A stretch of DNA of 64,000 bases from Saprospiraceae bacterium (GTDB taxonomy: Bacteria > Bacteroidota > Bacteroidia > Chitinophagales > Saprospiraceae). Position 1 is the first letter of the stretch; every line of letters starts with the position of its first letter. Positions 63,934 to 64,000 of the stretch are shown in pieces. A model generated the notes under the pieces. It did not search any database, was not told the DNA's origin, and saw only the letters and a program-made list of their open reading frames with translations. Location: contig JAHBTW010000009.1 of NCBI GenBank assembly GCA_019638385.1, positions 1-64,000 of the forward strand. The letters are read 5' to 3'. The translations under genes and the position numbers were made by a program.

Positions 63934-64000
63934 TTGGAAGACCGGCTCAGCAAATGGCGGCTCATTCTGGGCGAAAAATCCGACCCGGATGCACAGGCTT
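63934..64000 (+). CDS. Partial CDS, possibly VWA-domain protein N-terminus
   Basis: A frame from TTG 63934 to the window end reads EDRLSKWRLILGEKSDPDAQ. In-frame TAG at 63925-63927 puts the start here. The xRxxKWRLxLG pattern recalls the beginning of VWA-domain proteins that partner MoxR-type ATPases. With 22 residues visible the call is tentative. Confidence 0.4.
   Translation, partial: MEDRLSKWRLILGEKSDPDAQA

Overview
The window looks like a chromosome segment of a Bacteroidota bacterium, perhaps of the Saprospirales/Chitinophagales type (phylum fairly sure, order a guess). Reasons: repeated TAnnTTTG -7 promoter elements, often with TTTG about 21-23 bases upstream, as used by the Bacteroidota housekeeping sigma factor; no clear Shine-Dalgarno sequences; an SdhC-SdhA-SdhB complex of the menaquinone type; a 7TMR-DISM sensor kinase; UppS next to BamA; a CotH/lamin-tail surface protein; and TonB, OmpA, SUMF1 and DUF1573 proteins typical of the phylum.

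Layout. Bases 1 to about 6400 are visibly AT-rich and have different codon use from the rest. They carry small membrane proteins, an antiporter / universal-stress-protein operon, and a NERD nuclease-SF1 helicase bracketed by a 13-base inverted repeat and large hairpins. A GC-richer gene-free junction (6368-6888) holds a 129-base MITE-like palindromic element. From 6.9 kb on the sequence is a GC-richer core: a HabA-like membrane protein, peptidase T, a CotH/lamin-tail protein, a TonB-domain protein, a stress/quality-control group (GCS2-CBS, Usp, FtsH), a glycogen synthesis operon (lipoprotein, glgA, glgC) followed by a broken aminotransferase, and a GH113-like glycosidase.

At 22.36-22.69 kb a strong promoter drives an RNA that folds as a complete tRNA cloverleaf, except that its variable region is about 141 nt instead of 4-20. 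It ends 13 nt before the start codon of a redoxin gene. This is the most unusual thing in the window. It is followed by an ABC exporter with a His-rich permease, a second MacB-type permease, a two-gene OLD-like ATPase + TOPRIM (DUF3226) module with its own promoter (defence-like), and sdhCAB.

From 32 to 45 kb: nadB, galK, a SUMF1 lipoprotein, an AcuC-like deacetylase next to a PatZ-like acyl-CoA synthetase/acetyltransferase (a possible reversible lysine-acetylation pair), an M1 aminopeptidase, an alpha/beta hydrolase and an OmpA lipoprotein. From 45 to 64 kb: a Tat-exported oxidoreductase, an ECF sigma / anti-sigma / DUF4097-like operon, a decayed IS, a second OmpA protein, a TM2-TPR-SHOCT protein, CBS and DUF1573 proteins, glycyl-tRNA synthetase, a sensor kinase, an M3 peptidase, uppS-bamA, a flippase-like membrane protein and the start of a further gene.

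A recurrent low-complexity word family (GGTAGGCGGTA, AGGGCATAG, GGGCAGAGG) sits at gene ends and supplies the stop codon of several genes; between convergent genes it is arranged as inverted repeats. No CRISPR array, rRNA, ordinary tRNA or intact insertion sequence was seen. All calls come from reading sequence only, without database searches.
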